Numbered from the stretch's first letter, positions 1-9,108 are shown. The stretch is 64,000 nt of DNA from Robinsoniella peoriensis (GCF_000797495.1 NZ_JTGN01000017.1:1-64000); one strand, 5' to 3'. Notes: generated by a model from the sequence alone, not told the origin. Made by a program: numbers and translations.

Positions 1-128
1 AGTAACTGGATGTAAGTACTATAACCATAAATATACTGTATTAGAATGAAGAATCTCACTACAGTGATAAGATGAAGCTGCTTTACGCCAATAGCGTCCA
101 GCATGCCACAACCCCAGGGTCCCACAAC

Positions 129-467
129 GCTGAGAAAACCAGCTTTGTATCAACGAATGCTATCTCGGAAAGAGAAGGGGCGAGCCAGGACATTGATTTG
201 GAAGGCGTATAGCAGAGCTGAGTATTTACTTACCTTCCCAGAGTGCTTTTTGGCGGATACGATTCGACTGTCTCACATCGGATTGTAAGCGGGCAGTGAG
301 CTGCGAAATGCATCAGGATTTCGGAGTGAATGCCCGCGTGCCGCCAAAAAGGGCTCTGGGAAGGTTAGAAAATACCAGTTCTGCGGTAAGCCTTCCAAAT
401 CAATGTCCTGGCTCGCTCCTTCTCTTTCCGTACACTACCTATCATATACAAAGCGTCTTTCCTCAGC
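129..467. repeat. Long imperfect inverted repeat (fold-back element)
   Basis: The arms at about 167-256 and 341-429 are reverse complements at roughly 85% identity by eye. Both carry the same blocks, including GGAAAGAGAAGG, CGAGCCAGGACATTGATTTG, ACCTTCCCAGAG and CTTTTTGGCGG. Outside them GCTTTGTAT (142-150) pairs with ATACAAAGC (446-454), and GCTGAG (130-135) pairs with CTCAGC (462-467). The centre has its own stem, GCGGGCA (289-295) with TGCCCGC (331-337). Short open frames across it are by-products of the repeat and have no recognisable protein. It could be a MITE-like insertion or a structured RNA. Positions 1-128 hold nothing recognisable. Confidence 0.75.
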
Positions 468-607
468 TACACCCAAATATAACTGCTCGCTGTAATACTA
501 AAAACAAGGTTTTGACATTTTATGTAAAAGACGGTAGTATAGTATGCGAAAGCATTAAGATACAAGCACATCTGAAAAAGTTAAAATCATCAAAATGGAG
601 GAAACAC

Positions 608-1117
608 ATGGCAAATTATTTAGAAACAAAAGATCCATCATTCAAAATACGGTTTGCAGAGAAAGAAGATGCACCTTTAATTCTAAATTTCATTAAGGCT
701 TTGGCTGTATATGAAAAAATGGAGGACGAGGTGGTTGCTACAGAGGAGATTCTCTATGATTCCATATTTGTAAAAAATCAGGCAGAGGTTGTCTTTGGTG
801 AACAAAACGGGCAGGCAGTAGCTTTTGCGGTATATTTTCACAGTTTCTCTACTTTCCAGGGGAAAGCCTGTATGTATCTGGAGGATGTATTTGTTCTGCC
901 GGAAGCAAGAGGCAATGGATATGGCAAGCTGATGCTGGCATGCATTGCGAAAATCGCCACAGACCGTGGCTGCGGCCGTATGGACTGGTGCTGTCTGGAT
1001 TGGAATACTTCATCAATTGCGTTCTATAAACGCATGGGCGCAATACCTATGGATGAGTGGACAATTTACCGTCTTACAGGTGATGCTTTACCGGCATTAG
1101 CAGGGGAACTGGCATAG
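608..1117 (+). CDS. GNAT family N-acetyltransferase
   Basis: This 169-residue single-domain protein should transfer an acetyl group from acetyl-CoA to an amine in the cytoplasm; the substrate is unknown. The acetyl-CoA loop is visible as RGNGYGKLML in the second half, preceded by the beta-4 strand YLEDVFVLPEARG and followed by the typical WNTSSIAFYKRMGA segment. This pattern is close to the diamine/thialysine acetyltransferase-like branch. The start at 608 is chosen because GGAGG lies six bases upstream. The frame stays open back to about 296, but that part crosses the inverted repeat at 129-467 and has no homology I recognise. It appears monocistronic. Confidence 0.9.
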   Translation: MANYLETKDPSFKIRFAEKEDAPLILNFIKALAVYEKMEDEVVATEEILYDSIFVKNQAEVVFGEQNGQAVAFAVYFHSFSTFQGKACMYLEDVFVLPEARGNGYGKLMLACIAKIATDRGCGRMDWCCLDWNTSSIAFYKRMGAIPMDEWTIYRLTGDALPALAGELA

Positions 1118-1152
1118 AAAAATGCCAGCACCCGCTATCCGCGCCAGCTGCA

Positions 1153-1199
1153 CGTCTGTGAATCTAGTCGTAGCCCGCTACGCCGTCGATTCACAGACG
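1153..1199. repeat. Palindromic hairpin element
   Basis: CGTCTGTGAATC (1153-1164) pairs perfectly with GATTCACAGACG (1188-1199), and CGTAG/CTACG forms an inner stem (1169-1182). A second small hairpin, CCTGA/TCAGG (1204-1221), follows. There is no T-tract, so it is not an ordinary terminator. It lies exactly between the end of the acetyltransferase and the broken 5' edge of an alpha/beta hydrolase remnant, which suggests an inserted or recombination-prone palindrome. Confidence 0.7.
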
Positions 1200-1258
1200 C
1201 ACACCTGACACAGATATCAGGCACTATATATCGACGTATTTACGCCGGGAGGCACTAG

Positions 1259-1375
1259 TATTTAAAGACTCCGTCTAAAGAAATTGTATGGATTGAACAT
1301 ACCGGACACAGCCCCCGGGTCAATGAGGGAGAGCGGTTTGTGGAGGAACTTGTGAAAATAAAGGAAAAACAGTGA
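1259..1375 (+). pseudogene. Alpha/beta hydrolase, C-terminal remnant
   Basis: The 38 codons before the stop at 1373-1375 read as the end of an alpha/beta hydrolase: LKTPSKEIVWIEHTGHSPR, then VNEGERFVEELVK. The segment IEHTGHSP contains the catalytic histidine of the family (GH in the last strand-helix loop). No start codon or upstream domain is present; the frame is lost in the palindromic sequence before about 1250. This is a 5'-truncated relic without function. Confidence 0.75.
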
Positions 1376-1420
1376 ACACCCATGTTGGTGGAAAGTAAAC
1401 TTAAATTTAAACAGTATTGG

Positions 1421-1461
1421 CGGATTTGAAATTATCAATAAATTTCAAATCCGTCTTTTTT
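1421..1461 (+). terminator. Rho-independent terminator
   Basis: The stem GGATTTGAAAT/ATTTCAAATCC with a 9-base loop is followed by TCTTTTTT. It ends the acetyltransferase/remnant unit and isolates the downstream ABC operon. Confidence 0.85.
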
Positions 1462-1491
1462 AATATCTGTTTTTGTGTCATATGTATAATA

Positions 1492-1547
1492 TTGACACAT
1501 TATGAACAAAAAAACGGGTATAATGCCAGACTGCAAACAGATATAAT
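1492..1547 (+). promoter_or_regulatory. Possible promoter of the first sugar ABC operon
   Basis: TTGACA at 1492-1497 is followed by TATAAT at 1519-1524, but the spacing is 21 bases, which is too long for a standard sigma-A promoter. A second TATAAT sits at 1542-1547 without a good -35. A weak promoter needing an activator (the operon encodes its own response regulator) would fit, but this is inference. Confidence 0.35.
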
Positions 1548-1584
1548 GTACCTTGTAATCACAAAGAAAAGGAGGTTATCGTAA

Positions 1585-2934
1585 ATGAAAAAGAAATGGA
1601 TTTACAGTGGATTGGCAGTTTGTGTGGTGGGCGCCTGGCTTTCGGGATGTTCTTCTAAGGAAAGCGGCGGACAGACGGCTGCGTCGGACAAGGAAGTCCA
1701 GAAGGAAGGTGTAACGGAAATTACGTTTCAGACCTGGAATCCAGGGGAAGGAGAGGCAATTGAAACGCTGATTGCAGATTTTGAATCGAAGAATCCCGAC
1801 ATTAAAGTAAACTATGTTTATATGCCATATTCGGATCACGTGGAAAAGATGAAGATTGATATGGCGAGCGGTCAGGGACCGGATGTATTTGGAATGCAGA
1901 CCGGAACAACGATTAAAGAATTTCAGGATTTTGAAATGAACCTGACAGAATTTGCTGAGATAGCCTGGGGAAAGGATTGGGAATCCGGGTTTCTGGACTA
2001 TTGCAAAGACTTGCTGAAGGACAAACAGGACGGCAATTATTACGGGCTCCCGCTGGGGCTCACCTATGCAGGCTATGCCTGGGCAGATGTGAACATGCTA
2101 AAAGACTACAACCTGGATGTACCAAAATCATTGGATGACCTGAAAAACAATGCAGAAGTCCTGCGGGAAAAGGGGCAGTATCCACTGGCAATCGGTGCAA
2201 AAGACGCCTGGATTAATATTGACACCTGGATGAGTATAGCTAATGACATCAACTCTGAGAAGCTGTATGCAGCGATAGAGGGAGAGGTACCATTTACAGA
2301 TGATGAATTGGTGGAATCCTTCGGGATCTGGCAGTCGCTGTTTACCGGGGGCATTTTTCAGGATGGTTCACTGGGTGTAAATATGTACAGTGATACGACA
2401 GACCTTTTCGAAAAAGAAGGAAGCATTCCGATGATACTAAACGGCTCATGGACGGGAGCTGCTTATCTGAATACGGCAGATCCCCAGATAAACAAAGTCT
2501 TTAACGGGGATGGAGCAGATCATGATATCTTTCTGATTGACTGGAATAATGATGGCAAGGTAAGTCCGGTAACTGCCGGTGTGGACGTGTGCCTGTGTAT
2601 GAATAAAAATACCAAAAATCCGGAAGCGGCGTGGAAGTTTATTGATTATATGCTGCATGACGGGCAGGATATTCTGGTCAATCAATATTTCCAGTATTGT
2701 CCGTCCAGGTCAGACCTGAAGTTAGATGTGGGGAGAATGAGCGAGGATGGGTTGAAAAATATGGATTATATTCAAAAGCAGGCAGAGACCAATGTTGCCG
2801 GTTACCGGGAAATGTCTTATGCAGAATTGAAGCAGAGTATAACGGATACATTGATATCGCTGGCATTGAACGAAGTAACTCCGAAAGAGGCGGCAGAGAC
2901 CATAGAAACTGCTTCAAAAGCCCAGCAAAGATAG
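1585..2934 (+). CDS. ABC transporter sugar-binding lipoprotein
   Basis: This 449-residue extracellular solute-binding protein (family 1) would capture a sugar or oligosaccharide at the cell surface and hand it to the two permeases that follow. A lipoprotein signal peptide ends in the lipobox LSGC with Cys22 as the lipid anchor. The mature part has the family-1 pattern: ITFQTWNPGEGEAIETL, then PDIKVNYVYMPYSDH, and GQGPDVFGMQTG. An AAGGAGG site precedes the ATG at good spacing. First gene of an operon running to at least 8122; no ATPase gene is present, so a shared MsmK-type ATPase is expected elsewhere. The substrate cannot be read from the sequence. Confidence 0.93.
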   Translation: MKKKWIYSGLAVCVVGAWLSGCSSKESGGQTAASDKEVQKEGVTEITFQTWNPGEGEAIETLIADFESKNPDIKVNYVYMPYSDHVEKMKIDMASGQGPDVFGMQTGTTIKEFQDFEMNLTEFAEIAWGKDWESGFLDYCKDLLKDKQDGNYYGLPLGLTYAGYAWADVNMLKDYNLDVPKSLDDLKNNAEVLREKGQYPLAIGAKDAWINIDTWMSIANDINSEKLYAAIEGEVPFTDDELVESFGIWQSLFTGGIFQDGSLGVNMYSDTTDLFEKEGSIPMILNGSWTGAAYLNTADPQINKVFNGDGADHDIFLIDWNNDGKVSPVTAGVDVCLCMNKNTKNPEAAWKFIDYMLHDGQDILVNQYFQYCPSRSDLKLDVGRMSEDGLKNMDYIQKQAETNVAGYREMSYAELKQSITDTLISLALNEVTPKEAAETIETASKAQQR

Positions 2935-2950
2935 TACGGGAGGGGAAAAT

Positions 2951-3862
2951 GTGAAAGAAAAGCGGTTTCACCATGTGAAAGGCAAAAAATTAATCGGATA
3001 TGTATTTATTCTGCCGCTGACAGCACTTTTTGGTATATTCATCGTGTATCCCATAATTTATAATTTCATAATTAGTTTTTACGATTGGAATGGAATTGAT
3101 ATCCAGAAGACATTTATTGGATTCAAGAATTATGCCACGATACTTACGGACCCTGTTATTCTGAAGATTGGGAAAAATTTTGTGATTTTTGCTCTGTGCA
3201 CGATTATTTTTCAGGCATTCCTGGGCCTTGTTTTTGCATCGTTTTTTTCCAGAAAGATTCATTTCAGCGGTTTCTACCGGATTATTTTTTACTTACCGGT
3301 AGTGGCAACCCCGGCGATTGTGGGGAATATCTTTTCGAAAATCTTTGAAACAAACAGGGGGTTTTTGAATCTGTTTTTAAGAAGTGCAGGTTTGGAGAGC
3401 CTTTGTCAGCAATGGCTGGCAGATCCAAAGTGGGCGCTGGCGTGTATTGTGTTCGTTAATATCTGGCAGTGGACGGGATACAGTATGCTGATGTACTATG
3501 CCAATATGCTGAATATATCCGGTGATCTGTATGAAGCGGCAACAATTGACGGGGCGAACAAGGTACAGCAGTTTACGAAGATTACTTTCCCGCTGCTAAG
3601 AAGTACGCATTATACGTTATTTATCATGGGGATGCTGGGATCACTCAAATGTTTTGATTTGCCGTTTGTGCTGACAAAAGGCGGCCCTAATTATGCCACA
3701 GAATTTTTCTCAACATACATTTATAAAAAATCATTTGCACTTTTCAAGCAGGGAGAGGGGTCAGCGGTTGTTGTGATTATGTTTGTGATAGCCCTGGTAA
3801 TTACATTGATTCAATTAAAAATGTACTACCACAATGATAAAGATAAGGAGTTGGCAGGTTGA
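2951..3862 (+). CDS. Sugar ABC transporter permease (MalF/UgpA type)
   Basis: This 303-residue inner-membrane permease has six predicted membrane segments, the first at about residues 14-37 (LIGYVFILPLTALFGIFIVY). The EAA loop that contacts the ATPase is present as EAATIDGANKVQQFTKITFP. It starts with GTG at 2951 behind GGGAGGGG and ends one base into the next gene (TGATG). With the lipoprotein upstream and the second permease downstream it forms a CUT1-type importer for di- or oligosaccharides. Confidence 0.93.
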   Translation: MKEKRFHHVKGKKLIGYVFILPLTALFGIFIVYPIIYNFIISFYDWNGIDIQKTFIGFKNYATILTDPVILKIGKNFVIFALCTIIFQAFLGLVFASFFSRKIHFSGFYRIIFYLPVVATPAIVGNIFSKIFETNRGFLNLFLRSAGLESLCQQWLADPKWALACIVFVNIWQWTGYSMLMYYANMLNISGDLYEAATIDGANKVQQFTKITFPLLRSTHYTLFIMGMLGSLKCFDLPFVLTKGGPNYATEFFSTYIYKKSFALFKQGEGSAVVVIMFVIALVITLIQLKMYYHNDKDKELAG

Positions 3863-4656
3863 TGAGAAATTCGAAGATATACAGTTTATTAGGACAGATC
3901 GTATGCGTGATATTCACATTTTTGTTCCTATTTCCTTTAATTCTTATGTTAATCAGGTCTTTTGAAGGAAATGGGATCGGGAATTATACAAAAGTATTTG
4001 AAGAAGTCAATCTGCTTCCTAATTTTCTGACCAGTTTTATTGTAGTGTTCGGAACATTGCTGATTGTATCGGTGGTATCTGCAATGGGTGCATTTTCCTT
4101 TTCAAAATTGGAGTTCCCGGGAAAAAAGGTTTTGTATTACCTTTTATTAACAGGGATGATGATTCCTACTTCAGCGTTGATATTTCCATTATTCCAGATT
4201 GTGAAGGGTTTACATATTAATAACACGGCATTTTCCCTGATATTTCCATATGCAACACTGAACAGTTGTTTTAATCTGATGGTTTTAAAGAATTATTTTG
4301 ACGGATTGCCAAATGAACTAATGGAAGCTGCACGAATTGATGGTGCGGGAGTATTTAAAACTTTTGTCAAGGTGATGATGCCCATCGCGGTACCGGGCAT
4401 GGCATTTGTGCTGATACAGACTTTTCTTGGAGCCTGGAATGAATTACAGATGGCAATGATTTTTATAAATGATACTTCCGTTCAGCCTATATCCGTAGTT
4501 CCTCTGCGCTTTGTACAAACAGCAGGTTCCCAGAATTTCCCCATAGAAGTCATGTATGCATCTCTTGTGATCTGCCTGCTGCCAATCGCAATATTCTATA
4601 TTTTTGGCTCTAAATTCCTTATTGCGGGGATGACTGCCGGGGCAGTGAAAGGGTGA
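3862..4656 (+). CDS. Sugar ABC transporter permease (MalG/UgpE type)
   Basis: This 264-residue second permease of the importer has the EAA loop EAARIDGAGVFKTFVKVMMP and membrane segments throughout. The ATG at 3862 overlaps the upstream stop by one base; an in-frame TTG one codon earlier is less likely. AAGGAG lies 11 bases upstream. The C-terminus FLIAGMTAGAVKG is typical of MalG-type permeases. Its stop overlaps the GTG of the kinase gene (GTGA), so transporter and sensor are translationally coupled. Confidence 0.93.
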   Translation: MRNSKIYSLLGQIVCVIFTFLFLFPLILMLIRSFEGNGIGNYTKVFEEVNLLPNFLTSFIVVFGTLLIVSVVSAMGAFSFSKLEFPGKKVLYYLLLTGMMIPTSALIFPLFQIVKGLHINNTAFSLIFPYATLNSCFNLMVLKNYFDGLPNELMEAARIDGAGVFKTFVKVMMPIAVPGMAFVLIQTFLGAWNELQMAMIFINDTSVQPISVVPLRFVQTAGSQNFPIEVMYASLVICLLPIAIFYIFGSKFLIAGMTAGAVKG

Positions 4657-6560
4657 CTGCATCCGGAAAAGGGCAGGGAAATCAAGGGCAACCAAAAGTG
4701 CAGAGGAGAGCGGGCAGGCGTTTAAGCACACGTGTTACGGCGGTAAATACATTGATCAGCCTGATTGGATTTGTAATCATGGGTATCGTTTTGGGCGTAG
4801 TCAACTACAGGCAGTCGATAGCCGGTGAAGAACAGAAAATGGGTGTGTATCTTGCCAACTCATTGAGTTCTGCGGACAATAAATTAAAGGATATGGCGCG
4901 TGTATCCATGATGTGCTATTCTGATGAAAAGACGCAGGACATATTGAAAAATTATGGCATTGATACCTATGGGGAACAGCTGGCATCCGAAAAATACCTG
5001 AATGCGCTGTATACCTCCCTGATTACTATTCGGGAGGACATTGACGGCATATATATTTTCAATTCAGATTCTTTAATTATGGCAAATGACACTTTAAATC
5101 CTGCCCGGAAACTGGACTATGATATACAAAATTTTATCAGAAAAATGGAAATGTGGGAGGGACAGGAAGAACAGATCAACGGCTGTGTCATGCGTTTGGG
5201 AATACAGCCGGAATTCATGCGGTTCTATACGCCGCTGTTAAAAAACCCACTAAAGAATACTTGCCTGTATCTGGTAAGGGAAGTGAAGGGGTTTTCGCCA
5301 AACAAGCGGATCGGGCACATTGTTTTAACCGCCCAGGTGGAGGTGATGCAGGAGGTACTGGAGGAATATCTGGATGGTGATTCGGAATTTACCCTGATTA
5401 CGGAAGAAGGGGATATTGTATGTGACAGTAGTCAGAACTATATTGGAAAAAATATCGATGAAATTCATTCTGACCGGTATCGTGTAAAGGAAACAGGAGT
5501 GGTTGCCAGGAATGGCATCTGCAAAAAGGGGCAGTATCTGGTTTCGTACCAGACTTCAGAATATAGCAGTATGACCCTGATTATACGAAAGCCCATGGAA
5601 ATTATTACCGGAAATGCAATGTTGTTTATAAAGATATTAAGTATATTATTTTTTGCTTTGGTAGCAGTAACGGTTTTCTTTAATTACTTTTTTACAAAAA
5701 AGACTTTGCAGCCGCTGTTAACGCTTTCCCATTCCCTGGAAAACTTTGATCCGGACAAGCTAAATCTCAGGTTTGAAGTAGAGGTGGAGGATGAGGTTGG
5801 GCAGATGATTGCAGCATTTAATCAGATGATGGATAGAATCAATGAGTTAATCCAATCGGAGTATAAAGGAAAAGTAAGGCTAAAGGAGGCGCAGCTTTTA
5901 CAGCAGAAAATGTCGCTGCTTTATTTGAAGAATCAGATCAATCCGCATTTTTTGTATAATACCCTGGATACAATCCGGCTGAAATCGGAACTGAACGGGG
6001 ATATGGAAGTAGCCAATATGATCCTGATGCTGGTAGATTTTTTTCGGCTGAGTGTGAAAGTAGACAGCCAGATCGTCAGCATTGCCCATGAAGTGAAATT
6101 AGTACAGGCTTATCTGGGGCTGATGAGCTGCCGGTATCCCAACCTCCGGTGTGCCTATGAAATTGATCAGATGCTGGAACAGGCTGAAATTCCTAATTTT
6201 ATTTTGCAGCCCATTGTAGAAAACAGTGTGATGCACGGTTTGCGCAATAAAGGGTATACGGGGATGATCAGCCTTTCGGTACAAGCGGACGAGACCCGCA
6301 GGGATTACGTCAAGATAACGGTATCCGATAATGGAGTTGGTATGGAAAAAGAAGCATGGGAAATGGTAGAGCAGCTTTTAAGCGAAGGGGATTGCGTTGT
6401 TACTGATGAAAGGGAAGACCGGCATATTGGTATCAAAAATGTGCAGAATAGGCTAATGATGTATTATCCCCGGGAGCGGGGACTGATTTATACGGAAAAC
6501 CCACAAGGTGGGGTTACGGTAACTTTTTATATTAAAAATAGTAAAGGAGATACAGAATGA
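4653..6560 (+). CDS. Sensor histidine kinase, YesM/LytS type
   Basis: This 635-residue membrane kinase has a TM segment at about 30-51, an extracellular sensor region at about 55-315 with Cache-like character, a second TM at about 323-346 and a HAMP domain at about 348-402. The His_kinase signature QINPHFLYNTLDTIR has the phosphorylated His near residue 432. A C-terminal ATPase domain carries LQPIVENSVMHG (N-box) and VSDNGVGM (G1). It starts with GTG overlapping the permease stop. The partner is probably the AraC-type response regulator at 8238. Its place inside the transporter operon suggests it reports the same sugar, perhaps through the binding protein; this part is inferred. Confidence 0.92.
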   Translation: MTASGKGQGNQGQPKVQRRAGRRLSTRVTAVNTLISLIGFVIMGIVLGVVNYRQSIAGEEQKMGVYLANSLSSADNKLKDMARVSMMCYSDEKTQDILKNYGIDTYGEQLASEKYLNALYTSLITIREDIDGIYIFNSDSLIMANDTLNPARKLDYDIQNFIRKMEMWEGQEEQINGCVMRLGIQPEFMRFYTPLLKNPLKNTCLYLVREVKGFSPNKRIGHIVLTAQVEVMQEVLEEYLDGDSEFTLITEEGDIVCDSSQNYIGKNIDEIHSDRYRVKETGVVARNGICKKGQYLVSYQTSEYSSMTLIIRKPMEIITGNAMLFIKILSILFFALVAVTVFFNYFFTKKTLQPLLTLSHSLENFDPDKLNLRFEVEVEDEVGQMIAAFNQMMDRINELIQSEYKGKVRLKEAQLLQQKMSLLYLKNQINPHFLYNTLDTIRLKSELNGDMEVANMILMLVDFFRLSVKVDSQIVSIAHEVKLVQAYLGLMSCRYPNLRCAYEIDQMLEQAEIPNFILQPIVENSVMHGLRNKGYTGMISLSVQADETRRDYVKITVSDNGVGMEKEAWEMVEQLLSEGDCVVTDEREDRHIGIKNVQNRLMMYYPRERGLIYTENPQGGVTVTFYIKNSKGDTE

Positions 6561-8122
6561 AATTAAATTTTGAACAGTATAAGGACAAAGTAATGGGATG
6601 TTGGGCAGGTAAAAATATCGGAGGAGTGTTAGGCGCACCTTTTGAGGGTTTGCGTCAGATAAATGAAATTGATTTTTATACACAGGATTTATCCATGGGA
6701 CCGCCTCCCAATGACGATCTGGATCTGCAGATTGTATGGCTTGCTGCAGTGGAACGTTACGGCCGCAGCGTTGACGCATCTATACTGGGGGAATATTGGC
6801 TGTCATTCATTATTCCCAACTGGGTAGAGTATGGCATGGGGAAGGCAAATCTGCGTGCAGGACTGCAGCCGCCCCTTTCCGGTCAGGTAGACAATACCTA
6901 TAAAGACAGCTGTGGATGCTATATACGCTCTGAGATCTGGGCATGTCTGGCGCCAGGACATCCGGAAATAGCGGCGCGTTATGCTTATGAAGATGCTATT
7001 GTTGACCATGCGGGTGAAGGCATGTATGGAGAAATCTTTTTTGCGGCACTTCAGAGTGCGGCATTTGTGGAATGCAGCACCAGGAAACTAATTGATATCG
7101 GGCTGTCCTATATTCCAGAGGAAAGCATTACCGCAAAAGCAATAAAAAAAGCAATAGCCTGTTACGACAATGGCATGAGCCTGAGGGAAGCAAGAAAAGA
7201 AATTCATAATACCGCACCGGGAACTTTTGGAATACAGGGAATGAAATTAAGTGAAATAAACACTCCGGATAATGAAGGGATGGAAGTTGGAGCTCCTGGA
7301 TTTGATGCACCTGAAAATGTGGCATTTACTATCGCGGGCTGGCTCTATGGAAATGAAGATTTTGGTGACTGTCTGTGTAAGGCGGTTGCATTTGGAGAAG
7401 ATACGGATTGTACCTGTGCTACGCTTGGGGCAATTCTGGGTATTATAAAAGGTGTTTCCAATCTTCCTGAAAAGTGGATGGATCCTCTGGATGATAAAAT
7501 AGCAACCTTGTGCATTGACAAAACCAGTCATATGCTGTGGGTTCCACAGACTGCAACGGAACTGTCAAACCGTGTTATGAGGGTTATGCCTTCTTTCCTG
7601 GGGCAGGAGATTTGTGATATATTTGCAGAGGGCGGCATGGATATAAATTGCAAAGAGGGAGAGGACTTGTATTGCAGGAAAACAGATGAATACCTTCCTC
7701 TTATCAATGGTATTGGAGGCGGGAAAAATGAACTTCTGCCCATACAAAGCCTCTGTGCTCTCTCGCCATATGTGGTTCGCCAGTCCTTTCCGGCTTTTCA
7801 TGTTATGGTGGACTATCAGGGATCTGTTCATTTTAAGCATGGGGAAAATAGAAGCATCAAAGTTATGGTAACAAATGTAAAGGCGATGTGCCAGCAGCAG
7901 TGGGCAAGGATTACCTTATATACCCCTTCCGGAGTGGAGATTCTGGGGGCAAAAAGCGCATTACTGCCCCTTAATAATCTACATGGATCAAATGCCGGTG
8001 TAGAATTTACGTTTAATCCGGACCAGTTTGAAGGCAGCAGACTGGAACTGATCGTTGACACCGCACTGGAGGGACGCCACTCCTATGGGGTTGTAAAAGT
8101 TACCCTGATGAGAGAAAAATAA
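6557..8122 (+). CDS. ADP-ribosylglycohydrolase family protein
   Basis: This 521-residue protein has the ADP-ribosylglycohydrolase fold in its first ~330 residues. The N-terminal KDKVMGCWAGKNIGGVLGAP and PPNDDLDLQ (metal-binding Asp pair) are present, as is the second metal site GEDTDCTCATLGAILG. About 190 further residues form a beta-rich tail not found in minimal family members. It overlaps the kinase stop by four bases (ATGA), so it belongs to the sugar operon. In this setting the substrate is more likely a glycoside or sugar derivative than ADP-ribosylated protein, but that is inference. No signal peptide, so cytoplasmic. Confidence 0.85.
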   Translation: MKLNFEQYKDKVMGCWAGKNIGGVLGAPFEGLRQINEIDFYTQDLSMGPPPNDDLDLQIVWLAAVERYGRSVDASILGEYWLSFIIPNWVEYGMGKANLRAGLQPPLSGQVDNTYKDSCGCYIRSEIWACLAPGHPEIAARYAYEDAIVDHAGEGMYGEIFFAALQSAAFVECSTRKLIDIGLSYIPEESITAKAIKKAIACYDNGMSLREARKEIHNTAPGTFGIQGMKLSEINTPDNEGMEVGAPGFDAPENVAFTIAGWLYGNEDFGDCLCKAVAFGEDTDCTCATLGAILGIIKGVSNLPEKWMDPLDDKIATLCIDKTSHMLWVPQTATELSNRVMRVMPSFLGQEICDIFAEGGMDINCKEGEDLYCRKTDEYLPLINGIGGGKNELLPIQSLCALSPYVVRQSFPAFHVMVDYQGSVHFKHGENRSIKVMVTNVKAMCQQQWARITLYTPSGVEILGAKSALLPLNNLHGSNAGVEFTFNPDQFEGSRLELIVDTALEGRHSYGVVKVTLMREK

Positions 8123-8163
8123 ATCATTACCAATTGATAATTCGATTAAAATATAATTTAATA

Positions 8164-8226
8164 AAGATGAAGTGAAAAGATGAAATGAAAAGATTAAATT
8201 GTAAGATGAAATTATAAGATGAAATA
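8164..8226. repeat. Short degenerate tandem repeat before regulator gene
   Basis: About five A-rich copies of AAGATGAAAT follow each other in the gap between the hydrolase and the response regulator. Replication slippage is the simplest explanation. The tract may affect the distance between promoter or upstream cistron and the regulator. Confidence 0.5.
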
Positions 8227-8237
8227 AGGGAGAAGAT

Positions 8238-8996
8238 ATGCGGAAGCTGAAAGTAATGCTTGTAGATGACGAAGTAATCATTTTGGAAGGATTTCGTAAA
8301 TTATTCGATTGGGGTTTGTATGGCTGTGAGATTGTCTGTGAAGCAACCGATGGCATGATGGCGGTCAACTATGCGAAAACATATAAACCGGATATCGTCG
8401 TGATGGATATCAATATTCCAATTATCTCAGGTTTGGAAGCAATCCGCATTATACAGGAGCACAGACCGGATACCGCATACATTGTGGTATCCGGCTATGA
8501 TGAATTCTCCTACTGCAGGGAAGCGCTGCGGCTGCAGGTGGCGGATTATATTTTAAAGCCGGTTAATTTCGCCGGTTTCGGAAAGGTAATTGAAGACTTA
8601 AAAGTAAAGCTTCTGCATGAAAAAATGGAAAAGGAGAAGCAAAAGCTAACGCCGGATTCTGACAACCGGTTCATATACCGAATGACGGAATATTTACAGG
8701 ATCATCTGTCGGAAGACATCAGCCTTCAAATATTATCGGAAGAATTTTATTTAAATTCTGCTTACATCAGCCGGATTTTCAAAAATGAAACAGGTGTGAA
8801 TTACCACGCTTATCTGACCAGACTGAGAATGGAGCGGGCTAAGAAATTATTGCTGACAACCGATGAAAGCATTGCGAAAATTGCGCTGCAGGTAGGTTTT
8901 CAGGATTACCGTACCTTTACAAAGGTATTTAAGAATGAGGTGGGAGAATTGCCGTCTGTATACCGCAATTCAGATTGCAGGGGGGTTTTGTTATAA
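8238..8996 (+). CDS. Response regulator, YesN type (REC + AraC HTH)
   Basis: This 252-residue cytoplasmic DNA-binding regulator has a REC domain at 1-115 with acidic pair Asp10/Asp11, phospho-acceptor Asp57 in VVMDINIP and Lys107 in YILKPVN. A C-terminal AraC helix-turn-helix pair spans about 145-245 (LSEEFYLNSAYISRIFKNE and IALQVGFQDYRTFTKVFK). It lacks the long middle region of typical ~500-residue YesN proteins. GGGAGAAGATATG gives the start. It is the likely partner of the kinase at 4653 and would activate the upstream sugar operon. Confidence 0.93.
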   Translation: MRKLKVMLVDDEVIILEGFRKLFDWGLYGCEIVCEATDGMMAVNYAKTYKPDIVVMDINIPIISGLEAIRIIQEHRPDTAYIVVSGYDEFSYCREALRLQVADYILKPVNFAGFGKVIEDLKVKLLHEKMEKEKQKLTPDSDNRFIYRMTEYLQDHLSEDISLQILSEEFYLNSAYISRIFKNETGVNYHAYLTRLRMERAKKLLLTTDESIAKIALQVGFQDYRTFTKVFKNEVGELPSVYRNSDCRGVLL

Positions 8997-9077
8997 TAAT
9001 GCTGATTTCCACACTTTGCTTTATTGTATTACAGGCTGCCATTCATGAAACAATTGAATTACATTTTGTACCAGATT

Positions 9078-9108
9078 ACGGCTGATAAATATTTTACAGC
9101 CGTTTTTT
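9078..9108 (+). terminator. Rho-independent terminator
   Basis: ACGGCTG/CAGCCGT form a stem (9078-9084 with 9097-9103), followed by TTTTTT. It ends the response-regulator transcript. The remaining gap to 9219 is AT-rich with nothing else recognisable. Confidence 0.85.

Noticed and set aside
103..288. 61-codon open frame at the left edge
   Set aside because: It crosses the left arm of the inverted repeat, has no ribosome binding site or recognisable domain.
296..607. N-terminal extension of the acetyltransferase by 104 codons
   Set aside because: It runs through the right arm of the inverted repeat; the family homology and GGAGG site both place the start at 608.
1462..1584. Riboswitch before the first ABC operon
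   Set aside because: The leader is short and has no conserved aptamer-like stems.
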